From NCBI GenBank assembly GCA_000499405.2, contig HG738138.1:25141745-25205744 (forward strand): a stretch of 64,000 bases of DNA, read 5' to 3'. The notes below the pieces were generated by a model, which ran no database searches, was not told where the DNA came from, and was given only the letters and a program-made list of their open reading frames with translations. Position numbers and translations under genes: made by a program. The DNA is from Onchocerca volvulus. Its lineage: Eukaryota > Nematoda > Chromadorea > Rhabditida > Onchocercidae. Positions 25,794 through 37,320 of the stretch are shown here, piece after piece. Position 1 is the stretch's first letter; every line of letters begins with the position of its first letter.

Positions 25794-28700
25794 TGATGAA
25801 AAATTTAATTTTCCAAAATAAAATCTAATAATCAATTTTGGAAAGTAAAAAATTAATCAATATGATTATTATATAAAAATTTTTGAAATAAAATTAAAAT
25901 AAATTAAAATTTAAGCTAATAAAAAAGTGTAAACTGTTTTTTCTTTTTCTTTTTTTTTTTTGAAAAATTGAATAAACAAAATTTTTTTAATGCAATTTAT
26001 CAAATTTGTTTTATATTTTTGGCATGTGAATGTCAGCAAAAATGAAGCTTCTAGAAAAAAAAAAAAAAAAAAATGTCATTTTTCATTTTAAATTGATTTT
26101 TGATGACATTAAGATAGAAAATTCGGCGAACTTTTTTTTTTTCTATTCATATTATAGGAAATTTTTATAAAAGAAAAAAATTTTTCTTTTTGATAAATTG
26201 CATCAGAAATTTTTTTTTTTTTTATTTTTCAACAGATTTTTTTTCGCAAAATTGAAATATTTGTACATTTTTCCAGTCTTTTAACTTAAATTCTCATTGA
26301 TTTCAAAAAACAAAAAAAAAACGATTAATTATCTTTCTTTTCCAAAACTGATCGATCAGATTCATTTTTTTTTTTTTAGAAAATAAAATTCTCGAGAAAA
26401 AAAAAGAAATTTTAAATCAAAAATTAATCCGTTCGAAAATTATTTGTTAAATTTTGGATTTGATTAAAATTAAAAGTTTTATTTTGGAATGTTTAGAATG
26501 ATATATTGATAATATTCATTCCATAAAAACTGGGATGAAAAGAGAGAAAATAATCATTCAGAATATAATGATAAATTTCTCTCTTTTTTTTCTCTCTCTC
26601 TCCCTCTCCCACTCTCTCTTTAATCAGAAAACGAACGAAGGAAAAAAAAAAAAGCGAAAAGATAAGAAAATGTGATAAGCAAGCAATTCAAAACTATGAA
26701 ATAAAATATTATTTAAAAAAATTTACGAATTTTTTCGTAAATTTTAAAATTTAATTGACAAAACTTTCTTTTCTTTTTTTTTATTTTTTATTTTTTTTGT
26801 AAACATGAGAGCGATTAAACTGATCTACATATACTAGCAAGAAAAACATAAACAACTAAAATTTTCGCAATATCGCGGTATTTTTACTAAAGATCAAAGA
26901 TTACACCCATTTCGATTCATCTAACATCAACAATATAATTGAATAAATGAGATCATCGTCATCGTTATTTCATCATCACCATCATTATTTCGTCATCATC
27001 ATCATCATTTCATTATCATCATCATTACCATCATCATTTCATTATCATCATCATCGTTACCATCATTATTTCATTATCATCATCATTTCATTACCATCAT
27101 CATTATTCGTCATCATCATCATTATCATCATCATTACCATTATCATTTCATTATCATCATCATTATTTCGTCATCATCATCATTTCATCATTATCATCAT
27201 CACTATCATCACCATCATCATCACCATCCATATCTCCGTTTTATTTAACCTTCTTTTCTCATCTTACCTTATCTTATCTTCTCTAACTCTTTCCTAATTA
27301 TCTTTCCATTAATTTTTTTTCTATCTTTCGTACACGAACTTTTACAAATTAATTAATGAAATAGCAATAATAACTAGAATTTATAATGACAAGACAAAGA
27401 TAAGACAAATTTGAATATTTAAGATTAATTATGAAATTTGTCAAACTTTTCAAATAATAAATTAAAATTGAATCAATTCCATTTTTTTTTCTTTAATATT
27501 ATTCTTTTTTTTTGTTTTGATAATTCGACCAGATTAAAATAGGAATTAAACTAGTCAAATTTGATTTAATATATTCAGTTAGTTTTAATATTTAATTATT
27601 TGAATATCAAAATATTCTGCTGCAAAAATTCATCACTTATTTCAGTAGATGATAATAATATTTTATGGCATATATTTGTAGTAACTTTGACAAATAAATA
27701 GATATCCAACACAATTCAACGTGGATATGACGTGGCATAACGTGACGTGACGTGATAATTAATTGCCATAAAAAACCATAAAATGTCTTTTCTTTCCTTT
27801 TTCTTTTCTTTTTTAAGTACAAAAAAAAAAAAAAAAAATGAAAATGAAAATAAAATTCGAAAAAATTTTTTTTAAATGGCAGAAAAATAATAAACAATTT
27901 TTTATTAAAATTTCTTCCTACTAATAAAAAAAAAAAAATTCATATTTTTATGATCATAAAATTATTCAAATTATTTTTACATGATTAGTATGAAATATTT
28001 TACCGTAAATTGATTGATAAAACAATCTTATGCTTGCATATCAAGTAGGATATTAGTATATTACGAATGAATTACTGATAACTGATAACATTATCAATTT
28101 CACATTCGCATCTCTAATCGAATAGTAATTACAATTATCAAATAATACTATATGGTAAGAAGAGAATAGCTAAACTGCCTAATTTATAAAAAAAAAACAA
28201 AAAAAAAAAAAAGAAAAAAACCTGAAAAATATTATAATTCCATGCAAGAAGGAAAGAAAAAAAAAAAAATTTAAGAATTTTCAAAATTTCTTATATCCTT
28301 TTTATTCTTACCGATCAAAGATTAACCAACGATCTGGGTGGCCTTTACTGATAACAAAAGTATTTCCACATATTTAACTTTGATCAACAAGAATTTGTGA
28401 ACAATTCAAATACAAATTATCAGTATGATATTTTTACGATCAACGATCAATAGATCAATCAAAATCGGCAAATTATTTATTGATATAAATCAGTAAAACG
28501 GATTTTCCCATCCCAACCAACCGAATCAATTCAAGAATAATTTTTATCTTTTTTTTCTCTTTCGATAATTGTTCAAGTGTTTATCCGAAGAATTATCAAT
28601 TATCATATACTAAATGCATAAATATATCAGTTATCATTTGAAAATCTCCGATAAATATTGAAAAAAATAAATCGTCAATTTTTAAATAATAAAACAACAA

Positions 28701-30857
28701 TTTCCATGTTTTAGCTATTTTGTGGGAAAAAAAAATTAGAAGAATTTAGCGGAAGAAGAAAAGAATTCAAATAAAAACAAAAAAATTTGAAATAAATTTG
28801 ATAATTATTTCTAGAAGCTGATACAATATATTCTCCACTCAAATATTTATGAATTTAAGCCAAATGTTAATAAAAAAAAAATAAGACAATTAATTAATTT
28901 TGAAATTTCAGCATTAAATTAATTTCAAAAATTTAAGTATGCATAAATTCATACATTTAAAAATTACATTATTTGTTAAATTTCGATAATTTAGGAGGGA
29001 AAAATAAATATTGAAAATAAAGGAAATACATAACTTCCCGAATTGTATGTATAATTTTTATTGCAAAAACTAAAATTAAACGATTAAAATTTCACTAAAT
29101 TAATACAATTTTGACGATTTTTTCCTCTTTTTTTTTTTTTTTTGTTGTGATTTAGAAAACTTGAAAAAAAAAATTAAATTTTAAGAATAATAAAAAAAAC
29201 AAACCTCTTCTCGTGGTACTTCAATTTCTGTACTATTATCATCTTTTATATCAATTTCATCGCATTCTGGTTTATCACTGTTATCAATGATACTACTGGA
29301 TGTTGCTGTAGAATTCGAAAATAAAGTTTCAATTTTTGTAAAATCAAATGCAGGTGTTTCTGGTGTTGTTGTCATTTTTCGAGATTTCTTCGAAGTTTCC
29401 TCATCTGGTTTATTGTACCTAAAAAAAAATGCTATACACCTTTTTTAATATTCAAATATATTTTCAAATTTAATAATTTTCTTTATTAATTTATTAATTA
29501 TATGAATTTTATAATCAATTGATATTTTAGAAAAAAAAATATATTCATTCCGAAATGGAATATTCACCAACGGTAAATAATATTATCTATAAGGAATTTT
29601 AATTAAAAAAAAAAAAAAAAAGGCTATAATATTCTTTCCTAATAAATAAATTAATAAAGAAAATTCTAATCTAAAAAAAAAAAGAAAAAAGTCACAATAA
29701 TAATAATAACTATATTAAAAATTAATGAATTTTTAATGAATTATTAAATATGACACATGCTATTTAATCAAATATGACATATTCGATTAATCAGTAATTG
29801 CTATTATGATATATTCCATTAATTAGTAAATAAGTAATTATGTTTGAGAGTAGAAAATTAAGTAATCAAGTAATCCATTTATTTGAATTAAATTTTATCA
29901 TTATTTAAAGGCCATCATTTATCAAAAAAAAAAAAAAAAAAACACTGAAGAATATAATTTGAAATTATGAAGCTAAAATTAATAATCAATTATATTTTTA
30001 TTCAAATTATTGATAAATTTGATGAAAGATAATAAAATGATTTCAAAAATCATGAAAAAATCGAAAAAAAAAAAACGGACATGCAGATAATTTAAATCGA
30101 TAGTAATAAGATAATTAAGACAGAATTGAATTCAAATGATTTAAATTATGATAATTATTTATCAACTGTTATCACAATAATCTATGAACTATTATCATAA
30201 TAATCTATCAGTTATGTATATGTAATGCTTAATTTGAATATTTATGATTATTAATCGTATTAAAATCTATTTTGGGATAATTAATCAAAGAATTTCGATA
30301 ATTCTGATCAAAAAAAAAAAAAAAAACTATGATAACTTCTAATCGTAAATATCTTTTTTGAAAAACTTAATTTTTCTTCAACATATTTTGCTAAAAATTA
30401 AAATTCAACTGAATTGACTAAATCCTATCATTTAGGAAATTTGAAATGAATAATAAAATGATTAATTAAATTGAAAATTAATTATTATACTAAATTAGTT
30501 TGTTTAAAAAAAAAAAAAAAAAAAAAACAAAAAATTTTAAAAATGAAACAAAATAAAATAATTTTAATAAAAAATTGAAAATTATGAAAAAAAAAAATTT
30601 TTATCAATAATCATTATTTACTTACCTATTTGTATCAATAATTGGTTTTGTTATTTGTACAACTTCGGTCCAATCTGATATTATTGTTGGTTCAATGTTT
30701 GTTAATTGTAATTCATTCTTATCATTTTCATCAATAAATAAAAATTGTTCGTTGTTATTCGGTTCGGATTGATTATGATTTTGTTCCATTATGGTACTTC
30801 GTTCTGGTGTTATCAATAAATTAGAAGTGATATTAACAGTTATTGGAATTGTTGGTT

Positions 30858-30907
<50 letters not shown>

Positions 30908-30939
30908 GCTGCTGTTGCTGTTGCTCCTGTTATCATCAT
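18932..30939 (-). CDS. BAH-domain chromatin protein, BAHD1 / winged eye-like (8 exons)
   Basis: Minus-strand exons: 30626-30939, 29205-29418, 22161-22730, 21556-21816, 20982-21147, 19936-20110, 19363-19498 and 18932-19066. All introns are GT-AG and phases agree, giving 1971 nt and 656 residues plus a TGA stop. Residues 1-445 are low-complexity: 16 Thr at 12-27, acidic Ser/Asp/Glu stretches in exon 2, and a basic Lys/Arg/Ser region with RPKRVLRSS in exon 3. The BAH domain is about residues 445-630. It includes WKLTGSPYESFIYV, KTGDLLRLRDSVRV, LASVLWYYTP, ELLASKHMDIIP, VWVLTYNEYGRF and VVYFCRRLYDC. The WYY, E-x-ASxH and VLTxxEYxRF blocks are diagnostic of BAHD1-type BAH domains, which in animals read repressive chromatin and recruit HDAC complexes. 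The Lys/Arg/His-rich tail (MKRSRRHPWRHR) suggests nuclear or DNA contact. The start is uncertain: ATG 30939 is preceded by an acceptor-like TTTGTAG, so a 5' exon or spliced leader is possible. Which family member this is (BAHD1, winged eye or TNRC18 type) is inferred from memory of the families. Confidence 0.82.
19098..19262. repeat. 87-bp tandem duplication in intron 7 of the BAH gene
   Basis: Two copies of CAAAAATATGAATTCAAATT, TTCACCACAAAAA(AA)G, AAACTGATATAATAATCATA, GAATTGAAAATTGAA, offset by 87 bp and nearly identical. This indicates a recent duplication. Confidence 0.9.
19705..19930. repeat. ACGTGTA / ACGTAAAA motif cluster in intron 6
   Basis: TCACGTGTACACGTAAAAC occurs near 19716. 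A 31-33-bp tandem pair, ACGTAAAATATGAATTTTCA then CGAGTATT, and ACGTAAAAATATGAATTTTT then ACGTGTATT, lies at 19864-19923, next to the exon 6 donor. Similar ACGTAAA words recur at 42 kb, 56.7 kb and 62 kb. Confidence 0.5.
20078..20345 (-). repeat. 56-bp tandem array built from the exon 6 splice acceptor
   Basis: Five units with an exact 56-bp period. On the minus strand each unit reads TTTTAG, GATTACCTTTGGCATCAG, then TACTATGGTACTATACC. The acceptor G falls at 20111 (the real exon 6), 20167, 20223, 20279 and 20335. The first unit overlaps coding sequence (GLPLASVLWYYT). The other four lie in intron 5 and reach an in-frame TAA or TAG straight after the WYY codons. The outermost unit differs at the acceptor (TTTTTAG, then CAACACC). 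Confidence 0.92.
25140..25620. repeat. Degenerate tandem array around ATGATCATGATTAGG
   Basis: Units of about 35-60 bp carry AATGATAATGT(G/A)ATCATG, then ATTAGGAA(T/G)GAAT, repeated at least eight times with variable spacers. In-frame reading gives only His/Ile/Tyr repeats. Confidence 0.75.
25735..25793. repeat. (AG)n microsatellite
   Basis: Two AG runs separated by GGGAAAATGAA, within intron 2 of the BAH gene. Confidence 0.95.
26950..27230. repeat. (CAT)n / CATT tandem array
   Basis: Trinucleotide CAT (ATC) repeats broken by ATTTCATTAT and CGTCATCATC. The 116-codon plus-strand frame across it is only His, Ile and Ser repeats. Confidence 0.95.
27727..27755. promoter_or_regulatory. Cluster of TGACGTG / ACGTG motifs
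   Basis: GACGTGGCATAACGTGACGT then GACGTGATA: four ACGTG cores in under 30 bases. ACGTG is a core for bHLH-PAS, bZIP and CRE-type factors. It lies inside intron 2 of the BAH gene. A regulatory role is inference only. Confidence 0.3.
30860..30907. repeat. (GTT)n / (AAC)n microsatellite inside coding exon 1
   Basis: On the minus strand it is read as ACA repeats encoding 16 threonines, after GATATAA-type Ala/Thr codons (MMITGATATAA). The other frames give poly-Val and poly-Asn, as expected for a trinucleotide repeat. Confidence 0.9.
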
Positions 30940-31515
30940 TTCTTCTTCTACAAATTTTAAACTTTTTTTTTTTTTTTTGACTAGAAAAAATAAAAAATTG
31001 CGAAATTCCGAAATAATTTAGCGAAAAAGAAAAAAAATTGCGAAATAATTTAGCGAAAAAAAAAAAATTTTTTTCAAATTTAAACAACAAACAGAAAATG
31101 TACACGCGTAATATGAAAATGAATAGAATCTTTTTTTTTTTTCTTCTTTATTTTAACAAAAATTTAAATTAAATTTCGAAATTAAAGAAAAAAAATGCAA
31201 ATTTTAATCTTATAATTAGTTTTGTAACAAAAAAAAAAAAATTTTTTTTTCAATTATCATTTTTTTTTATAGATAAATTCAAAAAAGTTTTTTTTTCTGG
31301 AAAAAAATTTGGATAAAAAAAAAAAATCTTTTATCATCTAAAAACACATAAACATATTGAATCTACTCGATACTAATTTTTTTATTTTTTTATAGAATTT
31401 TTAAAATTATCAATTCATATCAATTTAAATTTCTTTTTTTTTTTTGGAAAATTTGGAAAAAAAAAAAATTTTTTTTTATCACCTAAACAAACACAATATT
31501 ATCATCGAATAGATT

Positions 31516-31569
<54 letters not shown>

Positions 31570-31830
31570 GAGAGAGAGAGAGTGAGGGGGGGAGAGGGAG
31601 AGAGAGAGTAATGAAGGAAAAAATATTTGATCGAAATAATGGGAATGAAAAATAAATAGCCTTTTCAAAAAAAAAAAAGGCTTATCCCAAAACTACTGAA
31701 TCAATTTTTTAGTAGTCAGCAAAATGAAAATTTTGAAAACAAAAAAAAAAAACCAGAATGACGTACAAATAACAATATTTTTATTTTTTTCAAATAAAAA
31801 GTTTTTTTTTTTTAAAATTACAATAAATTT
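30940..31830. other. Upstream region of the BAH gene
   Basis: A/T runs and a long AG tract (31517-31609). On the minus strand that tract reads as CT repeats about 580 bases upstream of the putative start. No additional exon could be identified. TATA-like words are too common here to be informative. Confidence 0.4.
31517..31609. repeat. (AG)n tract with G-rich interruptions
   Basis: About 45 bases of uninterrupted AG, then GGGGGAGAGAG, GAGGGGGGGAGAGGG and AG again. One strand is purely purine, so the tract is triplex-prone. It lies upstream of the BAH gene. Confidence 0.95.
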
Positions 31831-31832
31831 TT

Positions 31833-32300
31833 TGGCTATAACTAATTTATTCTACCTAAATATGCAAATTTCGTATTCGTATTAACTTAGAAATTAGCAT
31901 TAAATGATATGTTAAAGATAATTAATTAACAGTTTTACTTTTAAATTAATATTAAAATGCAAAAATTTTAAATTATATTAAATTTTTTGAAAATTATTCC
32001 TCAGCATTTAAGAAAAAGGCATTAATCGTCAAATTAGCTATAATTATTTTATTCCACCGAAATATGCAAATTTCTTATCCGTATTAACTTAAAAATTGGC
32101 ATTAAATGATATGATTAAAGATAATTAATTAACAATTTTAATTTTAAATTAATATTAAAATACAAAATTTAAAATTATATTAATTTTTCGAAAATTATCT
32201 CCCAATATTTAAGAAAGAGGCATTAATCATCAAATTAGCTATAATTATTTTATTCTACCCATTCGTATTAATTTAAATTAGCATCAAATAAAATGAGTGG
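31833..32300. repeat. Tandem repeat of about 200 bp, two full copies and one partial
   Basis: Each copy begins AAATTAGCTATAATTATTTT, ATTC(T/C)ACC, AAATATGCAAATTTC, CGTATTAACTTA, TTGGCATTAAATGATAT, AAGATAATTAATTAACA, and ends AAGAAA(G/A)AGGCATTAATC. Copies start near 31833, 32034 and 32236; the third breaks off after about 65 bp. Confidence 0.85.
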
Positions 32301-34040
32301 ATTAATTAGTAGCAATTAATAAGTAATAGATTTGATGGAATAATTGAAATATTCGAAATATGAAAATGTCCGCAAAAATAATCATGATAATTTTGCAGTA
32401 ATTTTACTAAAAATATCACGATTTTAACAAATATGAATTGTAAAAATTGTTTCAATTCATAAATTATACAAAACTGAAAATTCAAATCTAAAAATATTCT
32501 GGTGGATAGTAAACAAAATAAAAAATTTTGAAGAAAGCACGATTGACAAACAAAAAATTTTTTTGCCGCAAAATAACTTTCTTTCAAATGATAGTTTTAT
32601 TTTTTAAATTTTAATATTAAATGTAAATTTAAAATTATATAACATTTCGAAAAATTATATATATATATTATCTATATCGATTAGTTTTTTTTTTTTTTTT
32701 TTTTTGAGAATATTTTGAAATCAAAAAGAGAAAAGAAAATAAATTTAGAATATAATTTTTTTAGCAATTTTCATCAATCATTTGATAATGTCATGCAAAA
32801 ATTTTATTAAATTTTCTTTTTTTTTTTTGAATTTTAATAAAAATTTTACTAAAACGGATAAATGGATATTGTCAGATTTTGTTTGAAATAAAAATTGAAA
32901 TTTAATAAAAAAAAATTATGAAAAAATGAAGATTACATATTTGTGTTACTTTGCAACAACAACAACAAAAAAAAGATATTAAAAAAGATAATAACGAATA
33001 AAATATGCGAAATAATTACAAAAAAAAAGGAAATTGATTTAAGTTTTTAATATAAAAATTCCTTAGTAATATTTAAAAATTTAGCTTGAAAAAATTATTT
33101 CAAATTACAATATGGAAGAAAGTTAGACAATTTATAAATAAAGATTTAATTAATTGATAATAATTAGCAAAATTATTTCAATTTCAAATTATTTATTTTT
33201 TTAACAAATATATCTTTTTGTTTTCAATTTTTACATAAATATTTATTTATATTTCTTTTAATATTTCACCGTTATTGCATCGCGAAAATTTTTATTTATC
33301 GATAATAATTTTTATAATTGGAAAAAGAAAATTTTTTAAATCTTAAAACTAAAAAAAATGAATTAATGAAAATTCTAATATATAATTAATTTAAAAAAAA
33401 AATTTATCGGGAAAAATCTTGAAAAACAAAGACAAAAATTAATAAAAATTTCTAATTCATTAATTCATTTCTTAATTTTAAGGCAAATGATTAATTTCTA
33501 CAATAATTATTTTAAAAAAATCAGAAAGAAACAAAAAAAAGGAAAAGATTAATAAAAATTTCACTAATTAGTTTTTTAATATTTTGAGAAAAAAAGATTT
33601 AGTTTTGAGAGTAAAAATGAATTAATAGCAATTTCCATTACATAATTATTTTAAAAAATTGTTTATAAAATTGTGGAAATTTTCCACACTTACAATTTAA
33701 ATAATTTTTTTAAACCAAAAATTTAAATAAGAATAAAGAATGTTATTTTGAAAAAAGCAAAAAAAGACTGATTAAAAATTTCATCAATTTATTTCTCAAT
33801 TATAAAAGAAAAGAATTTAATCTCAAAATCAGAAAAATGAATGAATGAAATTTTTATTGAATTACTAAAAAAATTATTAAAAGAAAAAAGAGTAATTTAA
33901 AAAAAAAAATTTAAAAACCAAAAGAATTTCATAAAAATTTTGCTAAATTTATCATTTAATTTAAAAAAACAAAAAAATTTCGAAAATTGATAGAAACAAA
34001 TAATAAATAAAACGAATCGTACAAAAATTGGTGCTGCTAT
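32301..34040. other. Non-coding AT-rich stretch
   Basis: No gene was supported. Nearly pure A/T sequence with homopolymers. From about 33330 to 33900 a loose, degenerate repeat of AATTAATGAAAATTTC and TTAATTTAAAAAAA units can be made out. Confidence 0.5.
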
Positions 34041-34044
34041 AACT

Positions 34045-34142
34045 CGAGATGATAATGATGATAATAATGATGATGATGATGACAGAAGAGTTGAGATGAT
34101 GACGATGATGTTGATGTTGATGATGATGATGATGATGACAGA
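34045..34142. repeat. (GAT)n array with an internal duplication
   Basis: GATGATAATGATGATAATAA, then GATGATGATGATGACAGAAG, and a second GATGATGATGACAGAAGAAT. The segment GATGATGATGACAGAAGA(G/A)TTGA occurs twice, about 60 bp apart. Confidence 0.85.
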
Positions 34143-34309
34143 AGAATTGAAAGGGACCGAATATGATGATGTCAACTAAGCAAAAAGAAGGGGACAAATG
34201 AGTGGGAGGGAGGGAAGGATTTATAAGAGGAAATTTTAGTTTGCTTTCTTTCGGCATCACCATAATTCTCTTATTTTCTAATATATATAATATATTCTAT
34301 ATGGATTTG

Positions 34310-34745
34310 TGATAATTAATATAAATATCATAATTAATCAAATGTCATAATTAATATAAATATCATAATTAATCAAATATCATAATTAATATAAATTTCA
34401 TAATTAATATAAATATCATAATTGATAAAATATCATAATTAATATAAATTTCGTAATTAATATAAATATCATAATTGATGAAATATCATAATTAATATAA
34501 ATATCATAAGTGATGAAATATCATAATCAATATAAATATCATAACTGATAAAATATCATAATTAATATAAATCTCATAATTAATAAAATATCATAATTAA
34601 TATAAAACTCATAACTAATAAAATATCGTAATTAATACAAATCTCATAATTAATAAAATATCATAATTAATATAAATTTCATAATTTATAAAATATCATA
34701 ATTAATATGAATTTCATAATTAATCCATTATAATTAATAAATCAT
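34310..34745. repeat. 18/36-bp tandem array of ATCATAATTAATATAAAT
   Basis: About 22 units of AATATCATAATTAATATA or its variants (AATTTCATAATTGATAAA) run continuously for over 400 bases. The units are AT-only with occasional C and G. Confidence 0.92.
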
Positions 34746-34746
34746 C

Positions 34747-34905
34747 TATCTATAAAAATAAAAATATAAATATTGATTTGTTCAAAATTTTAAATTTTCG
34801 AAAATTTTTCACCGATTACTTTGAAATTCTGAAATAATGTTGCATTCGAATAGGCGCGTATGTTTTTTTTTTTACCTGTCACACCTATGAACAGGTAAAG
34901 TACTT
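34747..34905. repeat. Dispersed repeat family, copy C
   Basis: CTATCTATAAAAATAAAAAT, then ATAAATATTGATTTGTT, TTTTCACCGATTACTTTGAA, ATTCTGAAATAATGTTGCAT, TCGAATAGGCGCGTATG, a T-run and ACCTGTCACACC. It matches copies A and B at 6.85 and 7.13 kb in motif order and orientation, and abuts the 18/36-bp array. A small stem, ACAGGT/ACCTGT, flanks the T-run end. Confidence 0.6.
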
Positions 34906-35464
34906 ATAATAATTAATTTACGTATTATAATTAACATAATTAATATCTATAATAATTAATACATATATCATAGTTAAACATAATTAATATCTATAATAAT
35001 TAGTACAAATATCATAATTAACTAATTGAAAACTTAAATTTTTCTTACAATAATAAGTCTGTTTAGAGAATTATTTTACTCACAAATAATCGTTATTGAA
35101 TATGTAATTAAAATATTCATTAACAATTTATCCTTAAATATTATTTTTTATTAATTCAAAATATTAATCACTTCGATTAAAATCTCTTATCTTGTATTGA
35201 TCAATATTTACTTAACTTTATATAATTATCATACATCTAAAAAAAAAAAAAAAAAAAAAAAAACTTTGTAAAATGATAAATGATTTTTTTTAAAATAAAT
35301 ATATCAAAATCGTATATAATTATGATTATTATTATTTTTATCATAATTCTTATGACTGAATCTTTTTTTTTAAACTATTATTAAAAAAAAAAAATAAATC
35401 AACCAAATCATAACTTTTAAATTATAAATTTAAAATTATATCTAATATTTATTATTTAATTGAT

Positions 35465-35465
<1 letters not shown>

Positions 35466-35555
<90 letters not shown>
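35466..35555. repeat. (ATT)30 microsatellite
   Basis: About 30 uninterrupted TTA/ATT trinucleotides. Confidence 0.98.
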
Positions 35556-35556
<1 letters not shown>

Positions 35557-36031
35557 CATGTGTTCTATTCGTTAATTATCAAAAATTTTATAAAAGATGA
35601 TACTATTTTAATTACAATTTTTTTTTTTCTAAAACATATTTAAAAAAAAAAAAAATTGTTAAAAAATAAATGAAGAAATTCGATATTTTGCATAATAAGC
35701 TATTTGGAAAGATAACGAGAAAGGATTATTTCGATGTGAAAAAAAAAAAAAGTTGTCCTTTCAATCTCATCTCAACTTTCCAATAATAGATAAGGGATTA
35801 TTCTTTCAAAAAAAAAAAAAAAAATGATAAAAAAACTTATAGATCAAAGATCACAGAGGTTTTCAATTTCTTAAATTTGAGCGTAAATGAATGCTATAAA
35901 AGAGTGAAAATTTTAACTACTCTTCTTTTCATTTTTCTTTTTTCATTAAAAAAAAAGTAAGAGAAAGAACAAATTCAAGTTTTTTTTTTATTTAAGTTGG
36001 AAAAAATTCAAAAAAAAAAGAGTCTAAAAAT
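35556..36031. other. Non-coding AT-rich stretch
   Basis: A/T runs only. A short block at 35700-35800 is somewhat more complex but has no open frame or splice signals. Confidence 0.45.
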
Positions 36032-36243
36032 TTATAAATTTTTAAAATTGAAATTACCAAAGATATTTTTGATTTGAATATAACCAAAGAAAATGTTTCT
36101 TTTAATGATTGATTTATTTACAATATAAATTGCTTAATTATAAATTTTTAAAATTGAAATTACCAAAGATATTTTTGATTTGAATATAACCAAAGAAAAT
36201 GTTTCTTTTAATGATTGATTTATTTACAATATAAATTGCTTAA
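36032..36243. repeat. 106-bp perfect or near-perfect tandem duplication
   Basis: Two adjacent copies of TATAAATTTTTAAAATTGAA, ATTACCAAAGATATTTTTGA, TTTGAATATAACCAAAGAAA, ATGTTTCTTTTAATGATTGA, TTTATTTACAATATAAATTG, CTTAATT. No differences were seen within the copies, so it is very recent or an assembly duplication. Confidence 0.93.
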
Positions 36244-37029
36244 TTTTATTTATTTATTAATTTCTTACTAAAATTTATATTTAATTAATTGTTTTTAATT
36301 ATTTTTTTTTTCCAAAATATTTTATAATTGATCGTTTCTTTTTTTTTCTTCTTTCAAAATATTTTGATATTTTAGTATAATTCAATTTAAAATTCGCGTA
36401 ATTTAATTATTTTCAGTAATTAATTATATGGAAGAGAATAATAAGAGAAATGCATAAAATTCATGACATTTTTGTCGTTATTTTAAACATTAAAAAGACA
36501 AAAAAAAAAAAAAAAAAATAGAGTTTTAAAATAATAAATACGAATTATTGTTAAATTTTTATTTTCAAAAATTAAAATTTTTCAAATATTTCATTTTTCT
36601 TTTTTTTTTTTCAAACATTTCAATGCATCAAAAATTAATTTTAGTAAAATTATAAGCTTTTTAACAAATTTATTTCTTCAATTATCACATATTTCGATGT
36701 ATTCGTCTTTCTTTTCCTTCTTCTTTCTATCCTATTATTTTCTTATCTTACATGCCCATTCGATCGATGATAGCAAAAGATAAATTTTAGTGATAAACAA
36801 AAAGTACAAAATTTTAAATTTCCAAAAAAAAAAATTTATTTTTTTTTTCAATTTTTTTGAGGGCACAATAGAGCATAACATACATAAAAAAATAATCTGA
36901 AAATTATTTTTAAAAAAAAGCGAAATATATTAAATAGAAATAAATATGTATACATATATATATTTAATGGAATAAATATGACAGCAAAAATTCGGAGTTA
37001 AAATTTAAATTAAAAATTAGAAATTGAAA

Positions 37030-37320
37030 TTTTGTTTTAAAAAAAAAAATTTTTTAATTAAAACAAAAATTTTTTTTGAATAAAAATTACTAAAATAATC
37101 ACAAGGTAATTTATTGTTATATGCAAAGTTTTTCTAAAAAAAGTTAAAATTTTAAAAAAAAAATTTTTTTTAAATAAAAATTACTAAAATAATCACAAGG
37201 TAATTTATTGTTAAATGCACAAATTTTTCTGAAAAAAGTTAGAATTTGAAAAAAAATTTTTTTTTTTAAAATAAAAATTACTAAAATAATTATGATAATT
37301 TATGTTATATGAATTACAGA
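37030..37320. repeat. Three-copy tandem repeat of about 95 bp
   Basis: Each copy has an A-run/T-run pair (able to fold on itself), then TAAAAATTACTAAAATAATC, ACAAGGTAATTTATTGTTA, TATGCAAAGTTTTTCT. The TAAAAATTAC word is at 37081, 37175 and 37272. The third copy is diverged. Confidence 0.85.

Larger units (their letters stand above)
22731..29204. other. Large intron 2 of the BAH gene (about 6.5 kb)
   Basis: No nested gene was supported on either strand. It contains long A and T runs, including one of about 38 A at 24664-24701, a GATCATGATTAGG tandem array (25140-25620), AG/CT microsatellites (25735-25793 and 26580-26620), a CAT/CATT array (26950-27230) and an ACGTG cluster (27727-27755). It is far longer than the other introns (296-1207 bp). 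Confidence 0.6.

Noticed and set aside
26947..27297. 116-codon plus-strand frame rich in His, Ile and Ser
   Set aside because: Pure translation of the CAT repeat array.
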